From Streptomyces fumigatiscleroticus (GTDB lineage: Bacteria; Actinomycetota; Actinomycetes; Streptomycetales; Streptomycetaceae), in contig NZ_BMQF01000006.1 in NCBI RefSeq assembly GCF_014647975.1, positions 248,001-312,000 on the forward strand: DNA of 64,000 nt, written 5' to 3'. The notes beneath the pieces are model-generated. The model was not told the origin of the DNA. It searched no databases and saw only the letters and a program-made list of their open reading frames with translations. Shown here in pieces: positions 8,332 through 16,591 of the stretch. The position numbers were made by a program, and so were the translations under genes. Within the stretch, counting starts at the first letter, position 1, and every line of letters begins with the position of its first letter.

Positions 8332-9774
8332 GTGACTTCTGCGCCCGCCAAGCCCCGCATCCCCAACGTCCTCGCCGGACGCTACGCCTCCGCCGAGCTC
8401 GCCACGCTCTGGTCCCCCGAGCAGAAGGTGAGGCTGGAGCGGCAGCTCTGGCTCGCCGTGCTGCGGGCCCAGAAGGACCTCGGCATCGAGGTGCCCGACA
8501 CGGCGATCGCCGACTACGAGCGGGTCCTCGACCAGGTCGACCTCGCCTCGATCGCCGAGCGGGAGAAGGTCACCCGGCACGACGTGAAGGCGCGGATCGA
8601 GGAGTTCAACGACCTCGCCGGGCACGAGCACGTACACAAGGGCATGACCTCCCGCGACCTCACCGAGAACGTCGAGCAGCTCCAGATCCGGCTCTCGCTG
8701 GAGCTGATGCGCGACCGCACGGTGGCCGTGCTGGCCCGGCTGGGCAGGCTCGCGGGCGAGTACGGCGAGCTGGTCATGGCCGGCCGCTCGCACAACGTGG
8801 CCGCGCAGGCCACCACCCTCGGCAAGCGGTTCGCGACCGCCGCCGACGAGCTGCTGGTCGCCCACGGCCGTCTCGAGGAGCTGCTCGGCCGCTACCCGCT
8901 GCGCGGCATCAAGGGCCCGGTGGGCACCGCCCAGGACATGCTGGACCTGCTGGGCGGCGACGCCGGCAAGCTCGCGGAGCTGGAGACGCGGATCGCCGGG
9001 CACCTCGGCTTCTCGCAGGCGTTCACCTCCGTCGGCCAGGTCTACCCGCGCTCGCTGGACTACGAGGTCGTGACCGCGCTGGTGCAGCTCGCGGCGGCGC
9101 CCTCCTCCCTGGCGAAGACGATCCGGCTGATGGCCGGGCACGAGCTGGTCACCGAGGGCTTCAAGCCGGGCCAGGTCGGCTCCTCCGCGATGCCGCACAA
9201 GATGAACACCCGCTCCTGCGAGCGCGTCAACGGCCTGATGGTGATCCTGCGCGGCTACGCCTCGATGACCGGGGAGCTGGCCGGCGACCAGTGGAACGAG
9301 GGCGACGTGTCCTGCTCGGTGGTGCGCCGGGTGGCGCTGCCGGACGCGTTCTTCGCGCTGGACGGCCTGCTGGAGACGTTCCTGACCGTCCTCGACGAGT
9401 TCGGCGCCTTCCCCGCCGTCGTCGCCCGGGAGCTGGACCGCTACCTGCCGTTCCTGGCCACCACCAAGGTGCTGATGGGCGCGGTCCGCGCGGGCGTCGG
9501 CCGGGAGGTCGCCCATGAGGCGATCAAGGAGAACGCGGTGGCGACGGCGCTGGCCATGCGCGAGCGGGGCGCCGAGCGCAACGACCTGCTGGACAAGCTC
9601 GCCGCCGACGAGCGCCTCCCGCTCGACCGGGCCGCGCTTCAGGCGCTGATGGCCGACAAGCTCTCCTTCACCGGCGCCGCGGCCGACCAGGTCGGTGTCG
9701 TCGTCGGCCGCATCGAGGAGATCGTCAAACAGCACCCCGAGGCCGCGGCCTACACCCCGGGAGCGATCCTCTGA
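8332..9774 (+). CDS. purB: Adenylosuccinate lyase PurB
   Basis: Fumarase-superfamily enzyme (480 aa) that splits SAICAR in purine synthesis and adenylosuccinate in AMP synthesis. The family signature GSSAMPHKMN is near residue 285. GHEHVHKGMTSRDLTENV and AGRSHNVAAQATTLGKRF carry catalytic histidines. The start is taken at GTG 8332 (VTSAPAKPRIPN) because it fits a leaderless transcript from TAGACT; GTG 8326 is two codons upstream and cannot be excluded. The next gene begins at or just after the stop. Confidence 0.95.
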   Translation: MTSAPAKPRIPNVLAGRYASAELATLWSPEQKVRLERQLWLAVLRAQKDLGIEVPDTAIADYERVLDQVDLASIAEREKVTRHDVKARIEEFNDLAGHEHVHKGMTSRDLTENVEQLQIRLSLELMRDRTVAVLARLGRLAGEYGELVMAGRSHNVAAQATTLGKRFATAADELLVAHGRLEELLGRYPLRGIKGPVGTAQDMLDLLGGDAGKLAELETRIAGHLGFSQAFTSVGQVYPRSLDYEVVTALVQLAAAPSSLAKTIRLMAGHELVTEGFKPGQVGSSAMPHKMNTRSCERVNGLMVILRGYASMTGELAGDQWNEGDVSCSVVRRVALPDAFFALDGLLETFLTVLDEFGAFPAVVARELDRYLPFLATTKVLMGAVRAGVGREVAHEAIKENAVATALAMRERGAERNDLLDKLAADERLPLDRAALQALMADKLSFTGAAADQVGVVVGRIEEIVKQHPEAAAYTPGAIL

Positions 9775-9818
9775 CCCGCTTCACCCCCGCCGAGCTGGAG
9801 GCCGCCCGCGACCGGCTG

Positions 9819-10316
9819 GTGCCGGACGTGGCCGCGGACGGCCTCCGGGTGCTGTTCTGCGGTATCAACCCCGGTCTGATGACGGCCGCGACGGGCCACC
9901 ACTTCGCCCGCCCCGGCAACCGCTTCTGGCCGGCGCTGCACCGGTCCGGGTTCACCCCCAGACAGCTCAGGCCGTCGGAGCAGCGGGAGCTGCTGTCCTT
10001 GGGGCTCGGCATCACCAACGTCGTGGACCGGGCCACCGCGCGGGCCGACGAGCTGACCGCGGAGGAGTACCGCGAGGGCGGCCGGCTGCTGGCCCTGAAG
10101 GTGGCGCGGCTGCGGCCCCGCTGGCTGGCCGTGCTGGGCGTGACGGCCTACCGGGCCGCGTTCGACGACCGGAAGGCCCGGGTGGGCCCGCAGCCGCGGA
10201 CGATCGGCGACACGCGCGTGTGGGTGCTGCCCAATCCCAGTGGGCTGAACGCGCACTGGACGCCGGCGGCACTGGCGGAGGAGTTCGCCCGGCTGCGGAT
10301 CGCCGCCGGGGCCTGA
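9819..10316 (+). CDS. mug: Mismatch-specific uracil/thymine-DNA glycosylase (Mug type)
   Basis: DNA-repair glycosylase that removes uracil or thymine from G:U and G:T mispairs. GINPGLMTAATGHHFARPGN is the Mug active-site segment (the Asn replaces the Asp of classic UDGs), and VLPNPSGLNAHW is the second motif with the intercalating loop. From GTG 9819 the protein is 165 aa. The frame is open for 16 further codons back to a CTG at 9771 that overlaps the purB stop (CTGA); those codons (TRFTPAELEAARDRL) look like authentic protein. Translation may therefore start at the CTG and be coupled to purB. It converges on the next gene with 4 bp between stops. Confidence 0.88.
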   Translation: MPDVAADGLRVLFCGINPGLMTAATGHHFARPGNRFWPALHRSGFTPRQLRPSEQRELLSLGLGITNVVDRATARADELTAEEYREGGRLLALKVARLRPRWLAVLGVTAYRAAFDDRKARVGPQPRTIGDTRVWVLPNPSGLNAHWTPAALAEEFARLRIAAGA

Positions 10317-10320
10317 GCGG

Positions 10321-10791
10321 TCACGGCGGGTCCGTCTCCGTGACCACGGCCAGGAGCTGGACCTCGTCCGTCCCGTCCCGGTCGGCCACCGCCACCGCGA
10401 CCCAGCGGCCGGTGCCCTCGGCCTCCCACAGATGGGCCACGCGGGCGCGGACGCTGAGCGTGGCCCACGGCTCGGGTATCTCCTCCTCCGCGCTGCGCAG
10501 CAGGACCGTCTGGAGGTTCCACGGGGCCGTCTCTCCCCAGCGGGCCGCCAGGCGTTCGTACAGGGCGTCCCGCTCCTCTGCGTACTGATCCACCGTCACC
10601 GCGCGCTGGGCGGGGTCGCCCTCCCGCAGGCCGTGGCTGCTCTGAAGGACCGCGAGGTGGTGGCCGCCTTCCGCGCGGCCGGTGTCCGACGGGCCGTGCT
10701 CCGCCGGGAAGGGACGGAAGCACAGCTCGTCGATGAGGGCGAGGTGCCGCGCGATGTTCATGCGCTCCAGTAAAGCGGCCACCACTGACAA
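10321..10791 (-). CDS. Uncharacterised protein, third gene of the ABC operon
   Basis: About 156 aa with no motif I can assign. It contains an amphipathic start (SVVAALLERMNIARHLALIDELCF), a central part rich in Glu and Arg (DQYAEERDALYERLAARWGE), and an end with the feel of a small alpha/beta fold. The TTG at 10791 is favoured because GGAG sits 6 bases before it and 11 bp separate it from the permease stop; ATG at 10761 is an alternative (146 aa). The third operon position suggests an accessory role to the transporter, but that is inference only. Confidence 0.55.
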   Translation of the reverse strand: MSVVAALLERMNIARHLALIDELCFRPFPAEHGPSDTGRAEGGHHLAVLQSSHGLREGDPAQRAVTVDQYAEERDALYERLAARWGETAPWNLQTVLLRSAEEEIPEPWATLSVRARVAHLWEAEGTGRWVAVAVADRDGTDEVQLLAVVTETDPP

Positions 10792-10802
10792 TTGGCGCTC
10801 CG

Positions 10803-11528
10803 TCAGGCGTCCCGGCGCCGCAGCCGCCACGCTCCGGCCAGCAGGGCCGCGGCCGTCCACAGGGCGGTCACCGCGAGCCCCGTCCAGGGCCCGAGCGCGC
10901 CGTCGTGGCGGTGGTACAGGACCACCTGTCCGGCCTTGTCGGGCAGGAAGTCGGTGGCACCGCCCGTCGCGTCCCCGATGACGAAGGAGACGACGAGGAT
11001 GAACGGGATCAGGACGGAGAGCGTGGCCACGCCGCTGCGCAGCAGGGCGGTGAGTCCCGCCGCGAACAGGGCCATCAGGGTCAGGTAGACGGCGCAGCCC
11101 ACGACGCCGCGCACCTGCTCGCCGGTGCCGAGCCCGTCCGCGGCGGAGCCCAGTCCGGCCCGTGCGGCGAGCAGCGCGGCCGACGCGGTGACCAGGGCCA
11201 CGGCCACGGTGGGCACGGTGACGGCCGTCAGCTTGGCCGCGAACCACCGTCCGCGCTGCGGGACCGCCGCCAGCGACAGCCGGAGACCGCCCCCGTGGAA
11301 CTCCGACGACACGGCCATCGCGCCGAAGGAGACGGCGGCTATCTGGCCCGGGATGATCCCGGAGAAGGCCGTGTACAGCGGGTCGAACTCCGGTTCCGAG
11401 GTGTCGGAGACACCGGCCAGCGCGGAGAACGCGGTGGTGACGGCGGACAGCGCCAGCAGCGTCCCGAGCAGCGAGCGCAGGGTGCGGATCTTGATCCACT
11501 CGGAGTGGAGCACGGGTGCGAAGCGCAT
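10803..11528 (-). CDS. ABC-2 type transporter permease
   Basis: A 241-aa integral membrane subunit. It begins with the typical MRFAPVLHSEWIKIRTLRS cytoplasmic lead, and about six hydrophobic segments follow (for example TLLALSAVTTAFSALAG, LVTASAALLAARAG, YLTLMALFAAGLTALL, VLIPFILVVSFVIG, GLAVTALWTAAALLAGA). It ends in an Arg-rich cytoplasmic tail. The stretch SSEFHGGGLRLSLAAVPQRGRW is the loop commonly seen in actinobacterial export permeases. It starts 5 bp after the ATPase stop, so the two form one exporter. The substrate is unknown. Confidence 0.9.
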   Translation of the reverse strand: MRFAPVLHSEWIKIRTLRSLLGTLLALSAVTTAFSALAGVSDTSEPEFDPLYTAFSGIIPGQIAAVSFGAMAVSSEFHGGGLRLSLAAVPQRGRWFAAKLTAVTVPTVAVALVTASAALLAARAGLGSAADGLGTGEQVRGVVGCAVYLTLMALFAAGLTALLRSGVATLSVLIPFILVVSFVIGDATGGATDFLPDKAGQVVLYHRHDGALGPWTGLAVTALWTAAALLAGAWRLRRRDA

Positions 11529-11533
11529 GGCGT

Positions 11534-12454
11534 TCAGGCCTCCTGGGGCTGTGCGGTGAACTCGGCCTCGGTGGCCGTCAGATCGAGATAGGCCTGCTCC
11601 AACGTGCCCTCCCGCGCGGACAGTTCGAGGATCGGCACGCCCGCGGCGGAGACGAGGCGTCCGATGTCGTCCACGCGCGCGTGGTGCACGCTCCAGTACC
11701 CGTCCTCGTGCTCCACGGCGTCGTGGCCGTGGGCCGCCAGAACGCTCTTGAGTGCGGTGGCGTCCGTGGTGCGGATCCGTACGCTCGGCCGGACGCGCGC
11801 GTCGATGAACTCCCGCATCGGGGTGTCGGCCAGCAGCCGGCCCCGGCCGAGGACCACCAGGTGGTCGGCGAAGGACGCGGTCTCGTTCATCAGGTGGCTG
11901 GAGACCAGGACGGTGCGCCCCTCGGCCGCCAGGCGGCGCAGCAGCTCCCGGATCCAGATGATGCCCTCGGGGTCGAGACCGTTGGACGGCTCGTCCAGCA
12001 TGATCACGCCGGGGTCGCCGAGCAGGGCGGCGGCGATGCCCAGCCGCTGGCGCATGCCCAGGGAGTAGGTGCGCACCCGGCGACGGGCGGCGGACGCGAT
12101 CCCGGTCTCCTCCAGCACCTCGTCCACCCGGCGCGCTGCGATGCGGTTGCTCACGGCCAGGGTGCGCAGATGGTCGCGGCCGGTGCGGGCGCCGTGCGCG
12201 GCGTGCGCGTCGAGCAGGGCACCCACGTGCCGGAGCGGTTCGTGCAGCGTGGCGTAGGGGCGGCCGCCGACGGTGGCGGTGCCCGAGGTCGGCCGGTCCA
12301 GGCCGAGCACGAGCCGCATGGTGGTGGACTTCCCGGCGCCGTTGGGTCCGAGGAAACCGGTGACGCGGCCCGGCCGCACGGTGAAGGTGAGGTCGTCGAC
12401 GGCTCGCCGGGTGCCGTACTCCTTGGTCAGGGCTTGGACGTCGATGCTGGTCAT
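11534..12454 (-). CDS. ABC transporter ATP-binding protein (DrrA-like exporter)
   Basis: A 306-aa ATPase of the antibiotic/bacitracin-export type. Walker A GPNGAGKST is at residues 36-44, the signature is YSLGMRQRLG, Walker B with its glutamate is VIMLDEPSNGLDP, and the switch histidine is in SSHLMNE. A C-terminal domain of about 90 residues (after LLADTPMREF) is typical of the DrrA subgroup. It heads a three-gene operon and diverges from a sensor kinase gene 108 bp away, the arrangement seen when a two-component system controls a drug or peptide exporter. Confidence 0.92.
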   Translation of the reverse strand: MTSIDVQALTKEYGTRRAVDDLTFTVRPGRVTGFLGPNGAGKSTTMRLVLGLDRPTSGTATVGGRPYATLHEPLRHVGALLDAHAAHGARTGRDHLRTLAVSNRIAARRVDEVLEETGIASAARRRVRTYSLGMRQRLGIAAALLGDPGVIMLDEPSNGLDPEGIIWIRELLRRLAAEGRTVLVSSHLMNETASFADHLVVLGRGRLLADTPMREFIDARVRPSVRIRTTDATALKSVLAAHGHDAVEHEDGYWSVHHARVDDIGRLVSAAGVPILELSAREGTLEQAYLDLTATEAEFTAQPQEA

Positions 12455-12489
12455 GGCAGCAGCGTGCCGGAGCCGACGGGGGCGGGTCC

Positions 12490-12528
12490 TCCCCCGCCGG
12501 CGGAGATCGTCTCCCCCGTGCGGGGGAG
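12490..12528. promoter_or_regulatory. Paired inverted repeats between exporter and sensor kinase genes
   Basis: Within the 108-bp divergent gap, 12511-12528 is an inverted repeat with arms CTCCCCCG and CGGGGGAG around TG. An imperfect copy with the same CTCCCCCG half lies just before it (about 12490-12505, ending CGGAG). Two spaced copies in a divergent control region suggest an operator, most simply for the response regulator encoded at 13747. Confidence 0.4.
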
Positions 12529-12562
12529 GCCCGTTGTCGGTGGCGGCTGACACGATGACGGG

Positions 12563-13732
12563 ATGGTCCGCTTGCTGCGCCCGTTCACCCGGGCGGTGAC
12601 GTACACACGGTGGCTGCATCTGTTCATCGCCCTCGTGTGGCCGGCCATGTGGCTCTTCGTCGAGGACAAGTGGACGTATCCGGCCGCCGCCTGCGTGGTG
12701 CTCGCCTTCGCCGGGCTGATCCCGGCGATGCGTGTCGTGGAGGGCTTCCAGGCCAGGCTGCTCCTGACCGGTCACCGGACCGACGGCGACAGCACGGACA
12801 TCGTCGTCGCGCCGTCGGCGACCTGGGCCGACCGCGGGCGGCTCGTCGTCTGGCTGGAGACCCGGGTGCTGCTCGGCGGCCTGGTGTCCAAGCTCACCGT
12901 CCAACTGCTCCTCGAGGCGATCGACCTGGTGGTCGTGGCCCGGGGCGGCACGCAGGACGGCGACGCGTTCCTCCGGCTCCCGGGCCACCACTGGTGGTAC
13001 GCGCTGCTGTCGCCGCTGCCGCTGGTCCTGCTGGCCGCGGTCGTCGTCGGCGGCGGTGAGCTGATCACCCGGATCGCGCGCCGTCTTCTCGGCCCCTCCC
13101 CCGCCGAGCGCCTCGCCGCCCTGGAGGAGCGCACCGAACAGCTGCTGGAACGCAACCGCATAGCGCGGGAGTTGCACGACTCCATCGGCCATGCGCTGAC
13201 CGTCGCCGTCGTGCAGGCCGGTGCCGCGCGGGCCGCGGGCGACCCCGCGTTCACCGACCGGGCCCTGGTGGCGATCGAGGAGACCGGGCGGGCCGCCCTG
13301 GAGGACCTGGAGCGTGTGCTCGGCGTGCTGCGCGAGACGGGCCGGCCGGTGAGCAGCCGCCCGACGCTGGCGGACGCCGACCGTCTGCTCCAGTCCGCGC
13401 GGGCCTCAGGGGCCAAGGTCGACGCCGAGGTGACCGGCCCCGTGGACACCGTGCCGGGCCCGGTCTCCCGCGAGGGGTACCGCATCCTCCAGGAGGCGCT
13501 GACCAATGTGCTGCGGCACGCGGGCGCGGTCCCGGTCCGGGTCCGGATCGACGTCGCGGACGGCAGGCTCGGTCTGGAGACCCGCAATCCGCTCACCGCC
13601 GCGATACCGGGACCCGGCCGCGGCAGCGGCCTGCGCGGCATACGCGAGCGCGCGGCGCTGCTCGGGGGAGAGGCGTGGACCGGGCCGGACGCGGGCGACT
13701 GGCAGGTGCGGGTGGAGCTGCCGCTGCACTGA
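12563..13732 (+). CDS. Two-component sensor histidine kinase (NarL/DesK-type partner)
   Basis: A 389-aa membrane kinase. The N-terminal half holds hydrophobic segments near residues 17-33, 40-56, 103-127 and 150-166. A short coiled stretch (AERLAALEERTEQLLE) leads to the HisKA_3 box RNRIARELHDSIGHALT, with H205 as predicted phosphoacceptor. The HATPase part contains EALTNVLRHAG (N box) and GPGRGSGLRGIRERAALLGG (G boxes). It is immediately followed by its response regulator and diverges from an ABC exporter operon, its likely regulatory target. Confidence 0.92.
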   Translation: MVRLLRPFTRAVTYTRWLHLFIALVWPAMWLFVEDKWTYPAAACVVLAFAGLIPAMRVVEGFQARLLLTGHRTDGDSTDIVVAPSATWADRGRLVVWLETRVLLGGLVSKLTVQLLLEAIDLVVVARGGTQDGDAFLRLPGHHWWYALLSPLPLVLLAAVVVGGGELITRIARRLLGPSPAERLAALEERTEQLLERNRIARELHDSIGHALTVAVVQAGAARAAGDPAFTDRALVAIEETGRAALEDLERVLGVLRETGRPVSSRPTLADADRLLQSARASGAKVDAEVTGPVDTVPGPVSREGYRILQEALTNVLRHAGAVPVRVRIDVADGRLGLETRNPLTAAIPGPGRGSGLRGIRERAALLGGEAWTGPDAGDWQVRVELPLH

Positions 13733-13734
13733 TC

Positions 13735-13740
13735 TAGGCT
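13735..13740 (+). promoter_or_regulatory. Candidate -10 element before the response regulator gene
   Basis: TAGGCT overlaps the end of the kinase gene and lies 6 bases before the ATG at 13747. No clear Shine-Dalgarno lies between, so a leaderless response regulator transcript is possible in addition to read-through from the kinase. No -35 was identified. Confidence 0.3.
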
Positions 13741-13746
13741 GGCCGG

Positions 13747-14409
13747 ATGCCGGTCACCGTTCTTCTCGTCGACGACGAACCCCTCGTACGGGCGGGTCTG
13801 CGGGCCGTGCTGGAGGCGCAGCCCGACATCGAGGTGGTCGGGGAGGCGGCCGACGGGGCGGCGGTGATCCCGCTGGTGCGGCAAGTGCGGCCGGACGTGG
13901 TCGCCATGGACGTGCGGATGCCGCTGCTGGACGGCATCGAGGCCACGCGCGCGCTGCTGCGGACGCTCGATGAGCCGCCGAAGATCCTGGTGGTGACGAC
14001 CTTCGAGAACGACGAGTACGTGTACGAGGCGCTGCGCGCGGGTGCCGACGGGTTCCTGCTGAAGCGGGCCCGGCCCGCGGAGATCGTGCACGCGGTGCGG
14101 CTGATCGCGGAGGGCGAGTCGCTGCTTTTCCCGGCGTCGGTGCGGCAGTTGGCCGCCGAGTACGGCGAGGGCGGCGGCAACCGGGCGGCCCGGGCCCTGC
14201 TGGAGCGGGCCCGGCTGACCGAGCGGGAGGGCGAGGTGCTGCGGCTGATGGCGCGCGGGCTGTCCAACGCGGAGATCGCCGCCCGGCTGGTCGTCGGCAC
14301 GGAGACGGTCAAGTCCCATGTGAGCGCCGTACTGGCCAAGCTGGGCGCCCGGGACCGCACCCAGGCGGTGATCGCCGCCTACGAGTCGGGGTTCGTCGCG
14401 CCGGGGTGA
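13747..14409 (+). CDS. LuxR/NarL-family response regulator
   Basis: A 220-aa DNA-binding response regulator. The receiver domain (residues 1-120) has the acidic pair in LLVDDEP, phosphoacceptor D55 in VVAMDVRMPLLDG, Thr in VVTTFENDEYV and Lys in FLLKRARP. The GerE-type HTH (about 155-215) contains LTEREGEVLRLMARGLSNAE and GTETVKSHVSAVLAKLG. It starts 14 bp after the kinase stop and ends overlapping an upstream in-frame start codon of the next gene. It probably binds the inverted repeats at 12490-12528. Confidence 0.94.
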   Translation: MPVTVLLVDDEPLVRAGLRAVLEAQPDIEVVGEAADGAAVIPLVRQVRPDVVAMDVRMPLLDGIEATRALLRTLDEPPKILVVTTFENDEYVYEALRAGADGFLLKRARPAEIVHAVRLIAEGESLLFPASVRQLAAEYGEGGGNRAARALLERARLTEREGEVLRLMARGLSNAEIAARLVVGTETVKSHVSAVLAKLGARDRTQAVIAAYESGFVAPG

Positions 14410-14531
14410 GCGCGCAGGCGGCCGGGCCGGGGGGCGACCCGTCGGTAGCTTGGTGGGCGCCCGGCCCTCGCCGGGGTGCGCCGTGCCGAGTACGATCCGG
14501 CCAACACGCGCACGAGCTGGGAGGACGGACG

Positions 14532-15689
14532 TTGGGGCGGCTGACCGGCGGGGATCCCTCGCTGTTGCGAAGGATCAACTCCGCGGTGGTGCTGCACGCG
14601 CTGCGTGCCACGGACTGCGCGACGCTGACCGAGATCACCCGGGTGACCGGACTGTCCCGGCCGACCGTCGAGGGCGTCGTCGAGGGGCTGATCGACGCCG
14701 GTTACGTCGTCGAGAAGGCCGCCGAGGAGGGTGCGGCCCGGCGTCAGGGGCGGCCCGCGCGGCGGTTCCGGTTCCGCGCCGAGGCGGGGCATCTGCTGGG
14801 CCTGGAGATCGGCGCGCACCGGGTCTCCGCGCTCCTCGCCGACCTGGACGGGCGGGTGATCGGCGCCCAGGCCAAGGACGTCGACGAGACCGCGTCCGCC
14901 GACGAGCGGCTGGAGCGGCTGCGCACCGCGGTCGCCGAGCTGCTGCGCCGGGCCGGTGTCGCGCGCGGCTCGCTGCGGGCCGTCGGGGTGGCCACGCCCG
15001 GGATCGTGGAGGCGGACGGGACGGTCCGGCTGGGCACCGCGCTGCCGGGGTGGACGGGGCTGCGGCTGGGCGAGCGGCTGGGCCGTTCCTTCAAGTGCCC
15101 GGTCCTGGTGGAGAACGACGCCAACGCGGCGGCGGTCGCCGAGCACTGGAAGGGCGTCGCCACCGGCTCCGACGACATGGTGTTCGTGCTGGCCGGGCTG
15201 AGCCCGGGGGCCGGCGCGCTGATCGGCGGCCGACTGCACCGGGGGTACGGCGGGGCGGCCGGCGAGATCGGCGCGCTGCATCTGCTGGGCCGGGAGGCGA
15301 CCCCGGAGAGGCTGCTGTCGACCACGGACGAGCCGCTGCACCCACTGGACGAGCAGGCGGTCGCCGCGGTCTTCGCGCAGGCCCGCGAGGGCGACCGGCG
15401 GGCCCGCGCGGCCGTGGACCGTTTTCTGCGGCGGCTGGTGCACGACGTGGCGGCGCTGGTGCTGGCCCTCGATCCGGAGCTGGTCGTCATCGGCGGCTGG
15501 GCGGCCGGTCTCGACGGCGTGCTGGAGCCGCTGCGGCGCGAGCTGGACCGCTACTGTCTGCGGCCGCCGAGGGTGGAGCTGTCGCTCCTCGGTGAGGCGG
15601 CCGTGGCGACGGGCGCGCTGCGGCTGGCCCTGGACCATGTGGAGGAGCAGCTGTTCGCGGTGGAGGGCACGGTGACGGCGCGCCGCTGA
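14532..15689 (+). CDS. ROK family transcriptional regulator
   Basis: A 385-aa repressor-like protein with a winged HTH (INSAVVLHALRATDCATLTEI..., GLSRPTVEGVVEGLIDAGYV) joined to a sugar-kinase-fold ROK domain. The ROK domain has GLEIGAHRVSALLADLDGRV (phosphate loop), VENDANAAAVAEHW and GYGGAAGEIGALH. After GEIGALH the usual zinc motif CxCGxxGCxE is absent. TTG 14532 is chosen because GGGAGGA at 14519-14525 sits 7 bases upstream and homology begins there; the open frame extends back to a GTG at 14406 with an unlikely Pro/Arg lead. The sugar ligand and targets are unknown. Confidence 0.88.
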   Translation: MGRLTGGDPSLLRRINSAVVLHALRATDCATLTEITRVTGLSRPTVEGVVEGLIDAGYVVEKAAEEGAARRQGRPARRFRFRAEAGHLLGLEIGAHRVSALLADLDGRVIGAQAKDVDETASADERLERLRTAVAELLRRAGVARGSLRAVGVATPGIVEADGTVRLGTALPGWTGLRLGERLGRSFKCPVLVENDANAAAVAEHWKGVATGSDDMVFVLAGLSPGAGALIGGRLHRGYGGAAGEIGALHLLGREATPERLLSTTDEPLHPLDEQAVAAVFAQAREGDRRARAAVDRFLRRLVHDVAALVLALDPELVVIGGWAAGLDGVLEPLRRELDRYCLRPPRVELSLLGEAAVATGALRLALDHVEEQLFAVEGTVTARR

Positions 15690-15701
15690 CGGCCGCCGTC
15701 A
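15687..15701. terminator. Short hairpin between convergent ROK and GntR genes
   Basis: TGACGGCCGCCGTCA overlaps the ROK stop codon and folds with 6-bp arms. It is followed by more GC-rich symmetric sequence up to the GntR stop at 15725. No T tract is present. It is the only candidate terminator in the 35-bp convergent gap. Confidence 0.3.
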
Positions 15702-15724
15702 CCCTCCGGCCGGCCGGCGTGCGG

Positions 15725-16486
15725 TCAGGAGGCCCGCCGGTGCGGGCCGTGGTGGATCTCCACGCCGCCCGAGTCGCCGAAGGTCAGCCGGCAGGTGTCC
15801 GCGCGGTAGGTGGCGACGGACAGGGCCGCGGTGCGGTCCCCGGCGGCGTACCGGGTGGTGACGACCAGGACGGGCGCCCCCGGCAGCCGGTCCAGCTCCT
15901 TGGCGTCGTCGGCGCGGGCCGAGCCCAGTTCGACGGCGCTCTCCTGCCGCGCCGGCTCCAGGCGCTGGAGTTCGCGCAGGACGGCACGCGCGCGTGCGGG
16001 CCCGGCGGGCGCGTCGATGGCCGGGAGGTCGGGCACCGACGACGCCGGCACGTACAGCAGTTCCGCGGCCACGGGCTGGCCGTGCGTCGTACGGGAGCGG
16101 CGCACGGTGTGCACGGGCTCGTCGCGGTCCGTGCCCAGGGTGTCGGCGACGGCGGCGGGCGGGGCCGCCAGGTCGCAGTCGACCGGCTGCCAGGCGTCGC
16201 CGGCCGCTCCCGGCCAGGCGTGCTGCTCGGTGCCGACGGCGACACCCACGCGCGGCGGGGCGACGGTCGTGCCCACACCGCGGCGGCGTTGCAGCCGGCC
16301 TTCGAGTTCCAGCTGCTCCAGGGCCTGGCGGAGCGTGGCGCGGGCGACGCCGAAGCGCGCGGCGAGGTCCCGCTCGTTGGGCAGGATCTCCCCCACGGAG
16401 AACTCCGAGTCCAGCGCCTCACTGAGCACGGTCTTGAGATGCCAGTACTTCGGTTCCGGCACCGATTCCAGCTGCGTGGTCCCCAC
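15725..16486 (-). CDS. GntR family regulator, HutC/DasR-like
   Basis: A 253-aa regulator with an N-terminal winged HTH (PKYWHLKTVLSEAL, then ILPNERDLAARFGVARATLRQALEQLELEGRLQRRRGVGT) and a UTRA effector domain (about residues 85-245; GQPVAAELLYVPASS, GAPVLVVTTRYAAGDRTAALSVATYRAD). DasR relatives sense phosphorylated amino sugars. A TGGTCTTGACCA site very like the DasR-responsive element overlaps this gene's own promoter, so autoregulation or DasR control is likely. The GTG at 16486 is the only start that gives a full HTH. The ligand is not deducible from sequence. Confidence 0.9.
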   Translation of the reverse strand: MGTTQLESVPEPKYWHLKTVLSEALDSEFSVGEILPNERDLAARFGVARATLRQALEQLELEGRLQRRRGVGTTVAPPRVGVAVGTEQHAWPGAAGDAWQPVDCDLAAPPAAVADTLGTDRDEPVHTVRRSRTTHGQPVAAELLYVPASSVPDLPAIDAPAGPARARAVLRELQRLEPARQESAVELGSARADDAKELDRLPGAPVLVVTTRYAAGDRTAALSVATYRADTCRLTFGDSGGVEIHHGPHRRAS

Positions 16487-16562
16487 CCTGTCCTCCGCAA
16501 TCGCCGTGATCCGGCGGCGTTTTAGCGCCCTTGTTTATTAAAGGTTGTTGCACTTGTCTGCG

Positions 16563-16591
16563 ACCATAGGACGGCCCTCACCCTTGGTCAA
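16563..16591 (-). promoter_or_regulatory. HrdB-type promoter of the GntR gene
   Basis: On the minus strand TTGACC (16591-16586) and TATGGT (16568-16563) are separated by exactly 17 bp, a good vegetative promoter. It lies about 77 bp upstream of the GntR start codon and faces it. The -35 hexamer is inside the dre-like palindrome. Confidence 0.6.

Noticed and set aside
6202..9735. Minus-strand open frame of over 1100 codons opposite the CNNM, SGNH and purB genes
   Set aside because: Shadow of third-position GC bias; no domain is readable and it spans four well-supported genes.
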